The notes: generated by a model not told the origin, from the letters alone. A stretch of 64,000 nt of DNA from JAJUFS01 sp036381175 (GCA_036381175.1 DASVDI010000015.1:1-64000), one strand, 5' to 3'. Shown: positions 1-9,044, counted from the first letter of the stretch. A program made the numbers and translations.

Positions 1-1
1 C

Positions 2-589
2 GAGCCTCAACTATCACTGTTTTCCAGCGACGCAGCCGTTCTCACCGATGCGGATATCGAACGCATTCTGAGCTATGAGTATCATGCGCCGGAAAGTGCA
101 AAGATTGCTGTTCTATCCCTTGGAAGGGAGTTATGGCGAGGCTACTCCGATGAGCTGTCGCGAACTGCTGAATCGGTACGCAACGAGTTCACGAATCAAC
201 TGGAAACGGCTCGATCGGTAGTTAATGCCGAGTATCTTCCGTCATTATTGATTCCGACAAATCATTCGGTTACGCCTTTCCGGGAGGCCGCGTCGCGCTT
301 TCAAGTGGATTTGTTGGTGGTTTACCAAACGTCCTGCCAGACATATCAGAAATTCCGATTTTTCGCGGCCAATACGTCGAAATCATTCTGTAATGTTGAG
401 GCGGTCGTTCTTGATGTCAGGACAGGTATTGTGCCGTATACAGTCTCAGCTACGCACGAATTCCGGATCGAGCAATCGGATAATGATGCGAACATCTATG
501 AAACCCGGCGCAATGCGGAATTGAGTGCGGTTCAGGCCGCGCTAACTGGGATTGGAGAAGATTTAGTCGAGTATTTGTCGTCTCAATAG
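2..589 (+). CDS. Hypothetical protein, 5' end outside window
   Basis: The frame is open from the first bases of the window to the stop at 589, so this is the C-terminal 195 residues of a longer protein. The visible part opens with a segment around SAKIAVLSLGRELW, continues through a charged helical stretch, and ends with a beta-rich half containing VDLLVVYQTSCQTY and EAVVLDVRTGIVPYT. This order (a numerical IAV.. strand, a helix, then a 'value determined by..' strand) is loosely like secreted lipoproteins of the rhombosortase-target type, but I do not recognise the family. No membrane segment is visible. The next gene downstream is convergent. Confidence 0.6.
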   Translation, partial: EPQLSLFSSDAAVLTDADIERILSYEYHAPESAKIAVLSLGRELWRGYSDELSRTAESVRNEFTNQLETARSVVNAEYLPSLLIPTNHSVTPFREAASRFQVDLLVVYQTSCQTYQKFRFFAANTSKSFCNVEAVVLDVRTGIVPYTVSATHEFRIEQSDNDANIYETRRNAELSAVQAALTGIGEDLVEYLSSQ

Positions 590-888
590 GTCAGCCGGAT
601 AAAAAACTGAAACCGCTAGTTTGACTAAAAAGTGACACAGGTATTCTAAAGGAACGAGAAATCAGTCAAGAATATCGACGCAGAAACTTAACTAGCTTAA
701 GAAGTACGAGTATTGCGCCACTTTTCTCAGGACAAAATTGCGGCGGCAAAAACAAGAAAGACACAAAGCCGCCGCTCGCGACAGCTTTTATGTAGCAATT
801 CTCCTGTTATCTAAAAATCCGTTTCCGCGTTTCATTATCCCACTTTCTTCCGTGATCACGGAGGCCCCTGGTTTCGTCAGTCACGAGC
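590..888. other. Intergenic region with a perfect palindrome
   Basis: No convincing gene lies in these 299 bases; the short open frame starting near 738 has no ribosome site or protein-like composition. The one clear structure is a perfect 14-bp palindrome, TCCGTGATCACGGA, at 849-862, about 27 bases beyond the lysAC stop codon. It could act as a weak processing or termination signal for either convergent gene, but there is no U-run. Confidence 0.4.
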
Positions 889-3468
889 CTATAAGTGCGT
901 TTCGTCCGGCATTCCACGCAAATTGTACTCCGAACTCATCACGCGGCCGTACGCGCCGGCGTTTGCAATCAACATGACGTCGCCTTCACGGCATTCCGGC
1001 AGGCGTCGTTCGATGCCGAGAATATCTCCCGTTTCGCAGATCGGGCCGACGACGCTTGCGGTGATGCTTGCCGCTTCGTCGAGACGTGAAAGGTTGACGA
1101 TGTCGTGATGCGCGCCATAAAGCGCGGGGCGAATCAAGGTGTGCATGCCGGCATCGATGCCGACATATTGCGCGCCGGTCTTGCCCTTGAGTTGCGTGAC
1201 GCGCGCGAGCAGCGCGCCGGCTTCGGCAACGAGATAGCGTCCCGGCTCGAGCCACAGTTCGAAACGCGGATGCGCGGCGCGGAATTCCGCAAGCAGTGCT
1301 GCGAGTGCCGCCATGTCCAGCGGCGCGTCGCCACGGCGTTCGGGCACGCCGAGTCCGCCACCGAGATCGAGAACACGAACGTCGGGAAACGATTCAGCGG
1401 CTTCGGCGAGTTTCAGCGCGACATCCTGCCAGAGTTGCGGATCGCGAATGCCGCTGCCGGCGTGCGCGTGCAACCCAATTATTCTCGCGTTGGCGCGCGC
1501 ACCCAACCGAGCGGCTTCGGCAAGTTCCTCCAGCGGAATGCCGAACTTGCTGTGACTGCCCGCCGTGCGAACGTGCTTGTGATGTCCCGCGCCCTGGCCG
1601 GGATCGACGCGCAGCAGGATTTCCTTTTCACGAAACAGTTCCGGCCATTCACGTAAAGCATAAAGATTGTCCAGTGTGATCGTGACGCCCGCATCAAGCG
1701 CCGTGGCGTAATCGCTTCGTGGTGCGAAGTTCGGTGTGAACAGCAGGCGGTCATTCGCGATGCCGGGAAACAACCCGCGCACGTGCGCAAGCTCGCCGGG
1801 TGAAACGCACTCGAAGCCGAGTCCCTTTGCGTAAAGACGGCGCAGCACGTCGGGATTGTTGTTTGCTTTCATCGCAAAGAAGATGCGTTCGACGGGAAGC
1901 GTTTTCACGCGATCCGCTGCAGCATCCAGTGATGCACCGTGGTAAACGTAGCGCGGTGTTCCCTGCGACGCCTTCCGCAGAAGTTCATCGCGTGCATCGC
2001 GCCACCATGCGGTTTCGACATTAATGTCGGTGCAGGGTGAAAACAGTGTCTGCCATGGCGGACCCAGCACCTCGTCTTCACCTTCCGCAAGAATCATCAG
2101 CGCGTGCAGTTGCCGCGCGAGGCGACCGGCATCGGCTTCATCGACAACAACGGTGAAGTTGAGATCGTTCGCGGCCTGGGTGACGAGATGCACGCGGCGC
2201 TCGTCGAACAGTTCCAGCGCGGGCGCAAGTCGGTGGAGATTTGCGCGCATCTGCCGCCCGACAAGACTGATCGCGGCGCAGCCGGTAATCAGCCGCGCGC
2301 GGCAATGGTGGCCGAGATCGTCGAGCAATGCGTTTACGGTTTCGGCATCAAGACTGTTCGCGAGTGGATCCAGCGAAACGGTGACGGTGGTTTCCGATGT
2401 CGAAACAAGATCGATGGACAAACCGTGTTGCTTGAACGCGGCGAACGCATCGGCGAGAAAACCGACCTGCTGCCACATGCCGGATGTCGCCATTTCCACG
2501 AGCTGGATGCCGCGGCGAAGCGAGATCGCTTTCACGCGTCCGCCAAGGTCCGCGCTTTGCGGTCCGATCGCAGTGCCCGGCATGGCAGGTTTTGGCGTGT
2601 AGCGAATCACGAGCGGAATTCCTGCGCGGCGCACCGGTTCGATGCAGCGCGGATGCAGGACTTTCGCGCCTGTGCCGGCAATTTCCTGGGCCTCTTCGTA
2701 ATCCAGCCGCTTCAATAATCTTGCCGATGGAATGTCGCGCGGATTCGCGGTGAACATGCCCGGCACGTCCGTCCAGATTTCCAGACGCTCCGCACCGAGC
2801 TTTCCGGCAAGACACGCAGCACTGGTGTCCGAGCCGCCGCGACCGAGCAGGACAGTGCGGCCGTTCGCGTCGCTCGCAATGAAACCTTGCGTCAGCACGA
2901 CATTGCCTGATGCAGCGAGACGCTCGCGCAACTGCGCGTCGCGTTTTGCGTCGCATGTCGCGTTGAGGAAATGCCGCTGCGGATTGTCCGCGGACGGTGA
3001 AACGGCGTGCAGCAACTCGCGCGCATCCTGCCAATGGACGTTCACACCGGATCTTTCGAGATAACTGCGTCCGAGCTCGCTCGCCATGAGTTCGCCAGCG
3101 GCGAGGACTTCGGCGCGCAATCGCGGCGTGACTTCGCTGGTTAGCGCGGCGCCAAGCGCCTGTTGCTTCAGGCGTTCAAGGCGCGGCGCGATGAGGTCAA
3201 CGCCGATGCCCATTTCATCGGCGAGCGCGCGATGGCGGTTCTCGATTTCCGCGAGCGTCGCATCGCGTTCTGCGTCCGTTGCATCGAACAGCAATTTTTC
3301 CAGCAGGTCAGTCACACCCGTGAGCGCGGATTGCACGACCAGCACGCGATGATTGTCTTCCACGGCTGCGCGAATTTCTTTCGCAGCGTTATCCCACCAT
3401 GCCGCTTTCGACACGCTGGTGCCGCCCAGCTTCATCACGATCCACGAATTCTGTTCTTGCTCGCTCAT
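889..3468 (-). CDS. lysAC: Bifunctional aspartate kinase / diaminopimelate decarboxylase
   Basis: This 859-residue fusion joins the first and last steps of lysine biosynthesis. Residues 1 to about 460 are aspartokinase: VMKLGGTSVS near the N-terminus, an LGRGGSDTSA nucleotide-binding segment and two ACT-type regulatory segments. About residues 480-859 are a PLP-dependent fold-type III DAP decarboxylase, with FFAMKANNN carrying the PLP lysine, HAHAGSGI, and the CETGD motif near the C-terminus. The start at 3468 (MSEQEQNSW) follows GGAAACCCGAGA and places KLGG about 15 residues in. An in-frame extension back to 3594 crosses the attenuator and is rejected. Such fusions are known in Xanthomonas and Xylella. 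The substrate pathway and the upstream leader peptide suggest control by lysine and threonine supply. Confidence 0.95.
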   Translation of the reverse strand: MSEQEQNSWIVMKLGGTSVSKAAWWDNAAKEIRAAVEDNHRVLVVQSALTGVTDLLEKLLFDATDAERDATLAEIENRHRALADEMGIGVDLIAPRLERLKQQALGAALTSEVTPRLRAEVLAAGELMASELGRSYLERSGVNVHWQDARELLHAVSPSADNPQRHFLNATCDAKRDAQLRERLAASGNVVLTQGFIASDANGRTVLLGRGGSDTSAACLAGKLGAERLEIWTDVPGMFTANPRDIPSARLLKRLDYEEAQEIAGTGAKVLHPRCIEPVRRAGIPLVIRYTPKPAMPGTAIGPQSADLGGRVKAISLRRGIQLVEMATSGMWQQVGFLADAFAAFKQHGLSIDLVSTSETTVTVSLDPLANSLDAETVNALLDDLGHHCRARLITGCAAISLVGRQMRANLHRLAPALELFDERRVHLVTQAANDLNFTVVVDEADAGRLARQLHALMILAEGEDEVLGPPWQTLFSPCTDINVETAWWRDARDELLRKASQGTPRYVYHGASLDAAADRVKTLPVERIFFAMKANNNPDVLRRLYAKGLGFECVSPGELAHVRGLFPGIANDRLLFTPNFAPRSDYATALDAGVTITLDNLYALREWPELFREKEILLRVDPGQGAGHHKHVRTAGSHSKFGIPLEELAEAARLGARANARIIGLHAHAGSGIRDPQLWQDVALKLAEAAESFPDVRVLDLGGGLGVPERRGDAPLDMAALAALLAEFRAAHPRFELWLEPGRYLVAEAGALLARVTQLKGKTGAQYVGIDAGMHTLIRPALYGAHHDIVNLSRLDEAASITASVVGPICETGDILGIERRLPECREGDVMLIANAGAYGRVMSSEYNLRGMPDETHL

Positions 3469-3507
3469 TCTCGGGTTTCCTTGTTTGAGCGGCTGGAATG
3501 CGGACAC

Positions 3508-3538
3508 AAAAAAACCCGCACCGTTGCCGCTGCGGGGT
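3508..3538 (-). terminator. Attenuator terminator before lysAC
   Basis: On the minus strand, AACCCCGCA and TGCGGGTT form a stem closed around GCGGCAACGG, followed by seven T residues (3514-3508). It lies only 40 bases before the lysAC start and after a short leader peptide. The right arm (GGTGCGGG, offset within 3522-3515) is an exact copy of an 8-mer inside the leader peptide gene (3595-3588), which could pair with the left arm instead and prevent termination. Confidence 0.8.
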
Positions 3539-3565
3539 TCGTCTTGTCCGGTTGTGCCTGTTGTT

Positions 3566-3640
3566 TTACGCAGCCGGAAACACGTCGCCCGCACCTGGCG
3601 GCGGTTTGTGTTTCCGGGTTTTCGGTGTCGTGTGAATCAT
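3566..3640 (-). CDS. Candidate lysAC leader peptide (24 aa)
   Basis: A 24-codon reading frame begins MIHTTPKTRKHK and ends at a TAA at 3566-3568, between the two competing hairpin arms. Codons 4-12 hold three Thr and three Lys codons, the two end products of the aspartate pathway. Ribosome stalling there would cover the CCGC strand that follows and free GGTGCGGG (3595-3588) to pair with CCCGCA (3536-3531), breaking the terminator. This is the classical geometry of amino-acid attenuation, and I infer that role. It has no strong Shine-Dalgarno site. The likely promoter would start transcription close to the ATG, so it may be a leaderless message. Confidence 0.65.
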   Translation of the reverse strand: MIHTTPKTRKHKPPPGAGDVFPAA

Positions 3641-3647
3641 GGCGTGC

Positions 3648-3676
3648 AATCTGGCATTTGCTTTGTTCATCGTCAA
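3648..3676 (-). promoter_or_regulatory. Putative lysAC promoter
   Basis: On the minus strand TTGACG (3676-3671) is followed after 17 bases by CAGATT (3653-3648), which is preceded by TGC, giving an extended -10. The -35 overlaps the stop codon of the RDD gene. The predicted start falls at or next to the A of the leader-peptide ATG at 3640. Confidence 0.45.
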
Positions 3677-4188
3677 GTGCGCATCACAACGCGCGTGCCG
3701 GCAATCATATCGCCAGTGCGCGCATTTTCACTGGACTGCTTGATCGCGTGCATTCCCCAAAGGTAGGCGAACGGCAGGAATTCGATGGCGCGCCAGAGAT
3801 TGCGGACGAGCACCTGGCGCACAGTTGGTCTTGATCCGTCGAGCGAAACCACGGTGACGCCCATCATGCGCTTGCCGAAACTGTCGCCGTGCATGGCGAG
3901 TTCGATGAGGGGGTGGTAGAGCAGGTAGAACGCGACCGTCAGCCAGCCAACTACGTCGACGCCGGGCAGATCGAGCACCAGCTGCAATTCGCGCCATGCG
4001 GTGGCAAGGCTTGGACCGGCATTGACTGTTGCGTTCCAGTATCCCGGGAACCACTCGAAAAAGACCCAGAAGCCCCACAGCGCGAATGGACTGGTGCGGA
4101 TGTGCCAGTCGATGACGAAGGCGCCGAAGCGGTGATGGAGGTCTGCGACGCGTGCGCGGGTTGTGGTGTTTGTCATTTTTTCTGTCAT
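3673..4188 (-). CDS. RDD family membrane protein
   Basis: A 171-residue predicted inner-membrane protein of the RDD family. RHHRFGAFVIDW-like residues (HHRFGAFVIDWHI) match the RDD signature at the N-terminus, followed by hydrophobic segments near FALWGFWVFFEWFPGYW, VVGWLTVAFYLLYHPLIELA and FLPFAYLWGM. GDSFGKRMMGVTVVSLDG is the typical RDD inter-helix loop. I chose MTEKMTNTT at 4188; an upstream ATG at 4239 would overlap prfA and read through a REP element. It sits where prmC follows prfA in many proteobacteria. Its substrate is unknown. Confidence 0.8.
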   Translation of the reverse strand: MTEKMTNTTTRARVADLHHRFGAFVIDWHIRTSPFALWGFWVFFEWFPGYWNATVNAGPSLATAWRELQLVLDLPGVDVVGWLTVAFYLLYHPLIELAMHGDSFGKRMMGVTVVSLDGSRPTVRQVLVRNLWRAIEFLPFAYLWGMHAIKQSSENARTGDMIAGTRVVMRT

Positions 4189-4195
4189 AAAAGCT

Positions 4196-4219
4196 TCGCG
4201 GCTGGAAGCCGCTCCTACA
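4196..4219 (-). repeat. REP-like element (single)
   Basis: On the minus strand this reads TGTAGGAGCGGCTTCC followed by AGCCGCGA, with an internal GCGGCT/AGCCGC stem. It is the same family as the inverted pair at 34025-34075 and the variants at 23232-23255 and 23445-23468. It lies between prfA and the RDD gene. Confidence 0.75.
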
Positions 4220-4228
4220 ATGCTCCGA

Positions 4229-5314
4229 TCACTGCACACCGAGTGCCGCCAGCTGATCCGCCTGGTATTCGTTCATCAACGGTTCGATGACGTCATCGAG
4301 CTCGCCCTGCATGACGTATTCCAGTTTGTAAATCGTGAGATTGATGCGATGGTCGGTGACGCGGCCCTGCGGAAAATTGTAGGTGCGGATGCGTTCTGAT
4401 CGATCGCCCGAGCCGACGAGCTGGCGGCGTGTTGCGGATTGTTCGCTTGCCTGGCGATCGCGTTCCGCGTTCAGCAGTTTCGCGCGCAGCAATGTCATCG
4501 CGCGTGCGCGGTTCTTGTGCTGCGAGCGTTCGTCCTGGCATTCCACGACGATGCCCGTTGGCAAGTGCGTGATGCGAATGGCGGAATCAGTCTTGTTGAC
4601 GTGCTGGCCACCGGCGCCGGAGGCGCGATAGGTATCAACGCGCAGCTCACCCGGATTGATGTCGATCTCGTCCACTTCCTCGACTTCCGGCAATATCGCA
4701 ACGGTGCACGCGGACGTATGAATGCGTCCCTGGCTTTCGGTTTCCGGCACGCGTTGCACGCGGTGTGCACCGGATTCGAATTTAAGCCGCGAATACGCGC
4801 CGTCGCCGATAACGCGTGAAATGATTTCCTTGTAGCCGCCGTGCTCACCTTCGGACGCGGACATCACTTCCATCTGCCAGCCAAGCCGCTCTGCGTAACG
4901 CGAATACATTTTGAAAAGATCACCGGCAAAAATCGCGGCTTCATCGCCGCCCGTGCCGGCGCGGATTTCCAGGAATACATTGTTGTCGTCGTGCGGGTCG
5001 CGTGGCAGCAGATGTTTCAGCAGTTCAGGTTCCAGCGATTCCATCCGCGTCCGCGCAGCTTTCATTTCGTCTTCGCCCATGGCGCGCAGTTCCGCGTCTT
5101 TTTCTTCGAGCAATTGTTCCGCTGTCGCGCAATCGTCCTCGGCGCGGCGGTAATCGTTGAACGCGCGCGTCACCGGTTCCAGCCGCGCGTACTCGCGCGA
5201 GAGATCGCGGAAGCGATTGTTGTCATTGATGATGTCCGGGTCGGACAACAGGCGGCCGACTTCTTCGTGGCGTTCGACGAGGCGTTCGAGCTTGTTATGG
5301 ATAGACGTTTTCAT
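4229..5314 (-). CDS. prfA: Peptide chain release factor 1
   Basis: This 361-residue class I release factor terminates translation at UAA and UAG. It has an N-terminal helical domain, the tRNA-mimicking domain and the catalytic GGQ in SGAGGQHVNKTDSAIR, which hydrolyses peptidyl-tRNA. The length matches the family (about 360). The start MKTSIHNKLERLVERH is the conserved N-terminus. It follows hemA by 50 bases on the same strand, the usual hemA-prfA arrangement. The expected third gene, prmC (which methylates the GGQ glutamine), is not present here. Confidence 0.97.
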   Translation of the reverse strand: MKTSIHNKLERLVERHEEVGRLLSDPDIINDNNRFRDLSREYARLEPVTRAFNDYRRAEDDCATAEQLLEEKDAELRAMGEDEMKAARTRMESLEPELLKHLLPRDPHDDNNVFLEIRAGTGGDEAAIFAGDLFKMYSRYAERLGWQMEVMSASEGEHGGYKEIISRVIGDGAYSRLKFESGAHRVQRVPETESQGRIHTSACTVAILPEVEEVDEIDINPGELRVDTYRASGAGGQHVNKTDSAIRITHLPTGIVVECQDERSQHKNRARAMTLLRAKLLNAERDRQASEQSATRRQLVGSGDRSERIRTYNFPQGRVTDHRINLTIYKLEYVMQGELDDVIEPLMNEYQADQLAALGVQ

Positions 5315-5364
5315 GGTTGTTTCACAAGGTGGAAGTGAGAAGGCAGAAGCAAAAAGATATCGCG

Positions 5365-6657
5365 CTAATGACCTTCTTCCTCTTTCTTCCTTCTCTCTTC
5401 TACTTGCTCATTCAACCCGAACAACGCTCGCGCGGCTTTCACAACTTCCGTATCACCGTCGAGTGCGGCCTGGCGCAGCCCCGCGGTTGGCCGATGCAGC
5501 AGCCGATTGGCAAGCGTGTTCGCCAGCCAGTTCATGACCTCTTCCGGTGACTGCCCGGCGGCGAGCATGCGGCGCGCCTGTTCGAGCGCGCGATCGCGTT
5601 CGGTTTCACCGATCACGCGCATGTCGCGAATCACCGGCACCGCGTCCAGCGATTGCAATTGCTCGACGAACATCTGCGCGCGCGCATCGATGATTTCTTC
5701 CGCGTCGCGTGCCGCTTGCGCGCGGCTTGCGCGGTTTTCCTCGATGACGTGTTGAAGATCATCAACGGTATAAAGATAGATGTCGGAAAGCTCGCCGACG
5801 GCCGCTTCGATGTCGCGCGGTACGGCGATATCGACCATGAACACCGGCTTGTGCCGGCGGCCCTTGAACGCGGTTTTTACCATCGCGTGCGTGAGTACGG
5901 GTTCTGCACTGGCGGTGGATGAAATCACGATGTCCGCTTCGCCGAGATGCGCGGGAATTTCATTCAGCGCGATGGCATAGCCGCGATGTTTCGCTGCAAG
6001 TTCCTGCGCGCGCGCCACGGTACGGTTGGCGACGACCAGCCGGCCGAGTTTCCGGTCAGACAGATATTGCGCGGTCAGCTCGATGGTTTCGCCCGCGCCA
6101 ATCAGCAGCGCTGTGCTCTTGGTGAGATCACCGAAGATCTGCCGCGCGAGACTCACGGCGGCGTAGGCGACGGACACGGCGTTCGCGCCGATGGCGGTTT
6201 CCGTGCGCACCTGTTTCGCAACCTGGAACGCGTACTGGAACAGGCGATGCAGCACGGGGCCGACGGTTCCCGCGGCATTCGCGTCGTCGTAAGCCTGCTT
6301 CAATTGCCCGAAAATCTGCGGCTCGCCAACCACCAGTGAATCCAGCCCGCAGGCGACGCGCAACACATGCCGCACGACATCGCGTTCTTCGTGCGCGTAA
6401 AAGCGCTCGCGTACAGCGGGATCATCATTGGCGCGCGCGGCGGCGAGCCAGTCGAGCACGGCGGCGGGCGATGCGCCATCAATCGCGCAATAGATTTCCG
6501 TGCGATTGCAGGTCGAGAGCAGCACGGCTTCCTCGAGTTCGGGCACACCGGCGAGCGCGTGCAAGGCCTCGGGAAGCTGTTCTCGATTGAACGCAAGCTT
6601 CTCGCGGATATCCACGGGTGCGGTCTGGTGATTTATGCCAAGTATGAAGAAGGGCAT
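5365..6657 (-). CDS. hemA: Glutamyl-tRNA reductase
   Basis: A 430-residue enzyme that reduces glutamyl-tRNA(Glu) to glutamate-1-semialdehyde with NADPH, the first committed step of C5-pathway tetrapyrrole synthesis. FILGINHQTAPVDIREK, LSTCNRTEIY with the catalytic Cys, and the NADPH-binding ALLIGAGETIELTA segment are all present. The start at 6657 (MPFFILGIN) gives the family N-terminus; the longer frame upstream has no support. It is divergent from the lbcA-like lipoprotein gene across about 100 bases. Confidence 0.96.
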   Translation of the reverse strand: MPFFILGINHQTAPVDIREKLAFNREQLPEALHALAGVPELEEAVLLSTCNRTEIYCAIDGASPAAVLDWLAAARANDDPAVRERFYAHEERDVVRHVLRVACGLDSLVVGEPQIFGQLKQAYDDANAAGTVGPVLHRLFQYAFQVAKQVRTETAIGANAVSVAYAAVSLARQIFGDLTKSTALLIGAGETIELTAQYLSDRKLGRLVVANRTVARAQELAAKHRGYAIALNEIPAHLGEADIVISSTASAEPVLTHAMVKTAFKGRRHKPVFMVDIAVPRDIEAAVGELSDIYLYTVDDLQHVIEENRASRAQAARDAEEIIDARAQMFVEQLQSLDAVPVIRDMRVIGETERDRALEQARRMLAAGQSPEEVMNWLANTLANRLLHRPTAGLRQAALDGDTEVVKAARALFGLNEQVEERRKKEEEGH

Positions 6658-6757
6658 TCGCGGCGGCGGGCAGCGGGGGACGGCGCATAAGGTTAACACA
6701 GCGCCGCGATTAACCGGCTGTTATAGTGGCTACTCCGATTCCGCCGATGCGTTTTTC

Positions 6758-8431
6758 GTGACACCACGCCAAAAGCTCCTGCTTCTGATTCCCGGATTTG
6801 CCCTGTTGCTCGGCGGTTGCGCCACGCATCCCGCCGTGCCGGAGCCGACCGGTAAACCCTCCGCCCCCGTGTCGGACAATTATCACCTCATCATGGGCGA
6901 ACTCGCGCTCGCGCGCGGAAAGCGCAGCGCGGCGAGCATGGAATATCTCGCCGCCCTCGGGCGCGAAGAACCGGGCCTCGCCCGGCGCGCGACCTTGATC
7001 GCGCTGCTTGCCGGTGAAACGCCCGCGGCGCGCATGGCGGCGGATCGCTGGGAGCAACTCGCGCCACACGATCTTGAAGCGGCGCAATACCAGGCCTTGC
7101 TGCACGCGCGCGCCGGCGAAACCGCCGAGGCGCTGCAATATCTCCTGCGCGTTGCCGATGGCGCGACGGGCGCTGCGGTCGGCGCCAACCTGCAAAGCAT
7201 CACCACATTGCTCGTGAACGAACCGAACCCGTGGCGTGCCGCAACGCTCATGGCTGAAGTCGCCGCATTACGCCCGGAATATCCGGAAGGCTGGTACGGC
7301 GCGGCCTTGCTGGCCTTGCAGGCGGATCGCCCGGCGCAGGCGGTCGAGTTCGCGACGCGCGCACTGGCGCTGGATCCGAACCAGCTTGATGTCCTGTTCC
7401 TGCGTGCGCGAGCCACGCTGCTGGTTCGCCCGACCAAGGGCGGCGAGGACGTGCTCGCGCCGCTCGCCGGTTTTCGCAACGCGAGCGATCCGGGCCTGCG
7501 TTACCGCTTCGCGAGCTTGCTCGTGCTTGCCGGGCGAGACGCCGAAGCGGACGCGCTGCTCGAAGACATTCTTGTTAATGCACCTGACCAGCACGATGCG
7601 CGCCTCGCGCGCGCCTTGCTCGCACTGGATTCGGGAAGGCTTGCGGATGCCGAAGCGGGATTCCACCAGCTGCTGCAACGCCACGGCCACATCCAGGACG
7701 CCTTTTTTTATCTCGGCGTGCTCGCGGAAAGGCGCGGCGCGCTGGACGAGGCCATCGACTGGTACGCACGCGTCACGCCGGAGGTGGATCGCTGGCTGGA
7801 CGCGCAGTTCGGCATCGCACGCGCGCTGCTCCGGCTCGACGGCGCGGCCGGCGCGCTGGATTTCTTCGAAAAATTGCACGCCGAGTGGCCGGAACAGGAA
7901 GGTATTCTGCTGCTCAACGCCGCAGCCCTGCTGACCGCGAGCGGTCATCCGCAACAAAGCCTCGAGTTGCTTCGCCGCATGGATCCGGCGAAAGTCGAGC
8001 GCACGGAATTCGACTGGCAGATCGGCCTTGCGGCGGCAGGAGCGGGCGAGCTTGCGCAGGCTGAAACGGCATTTCGCCGACTGCTGGAAAGCGATCCGGA
8101 AAACCCGGCCGTGCAGAACGTGCTCGGTGATCTGTTGCTGGCGCAGGGCCGATTGGCGGAGGCCGAAACCCTGCTTGAAGCCGCGCAGGCCAGCGCGCCT
8201 GCCAACGCGGATATCCTGGATTCGCTGGGCTGGCTGCGTTTCCGTCAGGGAGAAATCATCGAGGCGCGGCGCCTGCTGGAAGAAAGCTGGCAACGCCGGC
8301 CCATGCCGGAAACCGGCTTGCACCTGCTCGCGGCACTCACCGCGCTGGACGATGCCGAGGCGCTGCTCGCCTTTCGCCAGGCCTTCGAAAAACGATTCCC
8401 GGAGACGCTCGATGCATTGCCGGAAAACTGA
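6758..8431 (+). CDS. lbcA: TPR outer-membrane lipoprotein, LbcA-like
   Basis: A 557-residue protein with a lipoprotein signal (PRQKLLLLIPGFALLLGGC) and then tetratricopeptide-type helical repeats over nearly the whole length, for example LARGKRSAASMEYLAALG and LGWLRFRQGEIIEARRLLEE. In Pseudomonas aeruginosa the gene in the same slot between hemA and lolB is LbcA, the lipoprotein partner of the periplasmic protease CtpA; orthology here is inferred from position and architecture. I chose the GTG at 6758 because it puts the lipobox cysteine about 22 residues in. A TATAGT lies about 35 bases upstream. The gene ends 10 bases before lolB, so the two are probably co-transcribed. Confidence 0.75.
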   Translation: MTPRQKLLLLIPGFALLLGGCATHPAVPEPTGKPSAPVSDNYHLIMGELALARGKRSAASMEYLAALGREEPGLARRATLIALLAGETPAARMAADRWEQLAPHDLEAAQYQALLHARAGETAEALQYLLRVADGATGAAVGANLQSITTLLVNEPNPWRAATLMAEVAALRPEYPEGWYGAALLALQADRPAQAVEFATRALALDPNQLDVLFLRARATLLVRPTKGGEDVLAPLAGFRNASDPGLRYRFASLLVLAGRDAEADALLEDILVNAPDQHDARLARALLALDSGRLADAEAGFHQLLQRHGHIQDAFFYLGVLAERRGALDEAIDWYARVTPEVDRWLDAQFGIARALLRLDGAAGALDFFEKLHAEWPEQEGILLLNAAALLTASGHPQQSLELLRRMDPAKVERTEFDWQIGLAAAGAGELAQAETAFRRLLESDPENPAVQNVLGDLLLAQGRLAEAETLLEAAQASAPANADILDSLGWLRFRQGEIIEARRLLEESWQRRPMPETGLHLLAALTALDDAEALLAFRQAFEKRFPETLDALPEN

Positions 8432-8441
8432 AAATAGCCGC

Positions 8442-9044
8442 ATGAAACGCTGGTTGCTGCCCGCCGCACTGCTGGCACTTGCCGGCTGCGAAACGCTGGC
8501 GCCGCGCGTCGATGGCCCCGCTGATTTGCAAGCCTGGGAAGTACGCCGCGCCGATTTGCAGGGTCTCGAGAACTGGCGGCTGGAAGGCCGCGTCGCCATT
8601 GCCGTTGACGACGACGGCTGGAACGCCAATCTCGACTGGATCCAGTCCGGCGAACACCTGGAAGTAAATTTTTCCGGCCCGCTGGGCGTCGGCAGCGCGC
8701 GGATTGCCGGCACGCCCGAGCGGCTGGAAGTCCACACCACCGATGGCGAGCACTTCATCACGGACGATCCCGAAACCGACCTTTACTGGCGGCTCGGCTG
8801 GACCGCGCCGCTGGAACGCATGCGCTACTGGGTGCTGGGCCTGCCCGGGCCGGGCGGCAATCCGGTGCTCGAGATCGACGGCGCAGGCCGGCTCATGCAA
8901 CTGAGCCAGGGCACCTGGACCGTGGAATATGCCGATTATCTCGTGACCGACACCGGCCGCGTGCTGCCGCGCAAGATCGAAATGCGGCGTGAAGGCGTGC
9001 GAATCCGGTTGGTGGCCGGCGAGTGGTCGGTGACGGAACGCTGA
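8442..9044 (+). CDS. lolB: Outer-membrane lipoprotein receptor LolB
   Basis: A 200-residue lipoprotein that accepts lipoproteins from periplasmic LolA and inserts them into the outer membrane. It has the signal peptide MKRWLLPAALLALAGC with an LAGC lipobox, then WRLEGRVAIAVDDDGWNANLDW and the MRYWVLGLPGPG segment typical of the LolB half-barrel. Length matches the family (about 200). In related genomes ispE follows directly; here lolB is followed by 186 non-coding bases and tRNA-Gln. Confidence 0.93.
   Translation: MKRWLLPAALLALAGCETLAPRVDGPADLQAWEVRRADLQGLENWRLEGRVAIAVDDDGWNANLDWIQSGEHLEVNFSGPLGVGSARIAGTPERLEVHTTDGEHFITDDPETDLYWRLGWTAPLERMRYWVLGLPGPGGNPVLEIDGAGRLMQLSQGTWTVEYADYLVTDTGRVLPRKIEMRREGVRIRLVAGEWSVTER

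Noticed and set aside
738..977. 79-codon plus-strand frame overlapping the lysAC 3' end
   Set aside because: No ribosome site, overlaps a conserved gene, and has no protein-like pattern.
3469..3594. In-frame N-terminal extension of lysAC with a TTGTT run
   Set aside because: It would be translated through the attenuator hairpin; homologous proteins begin near MSEQEQ.., and a ribosome site precedes 3468.
6635..6757. Longer N-terminus for the LbcA-like protein
   Set aside because: It would overlap hemA and bury the lipoprotein signal about 60 residues inside.
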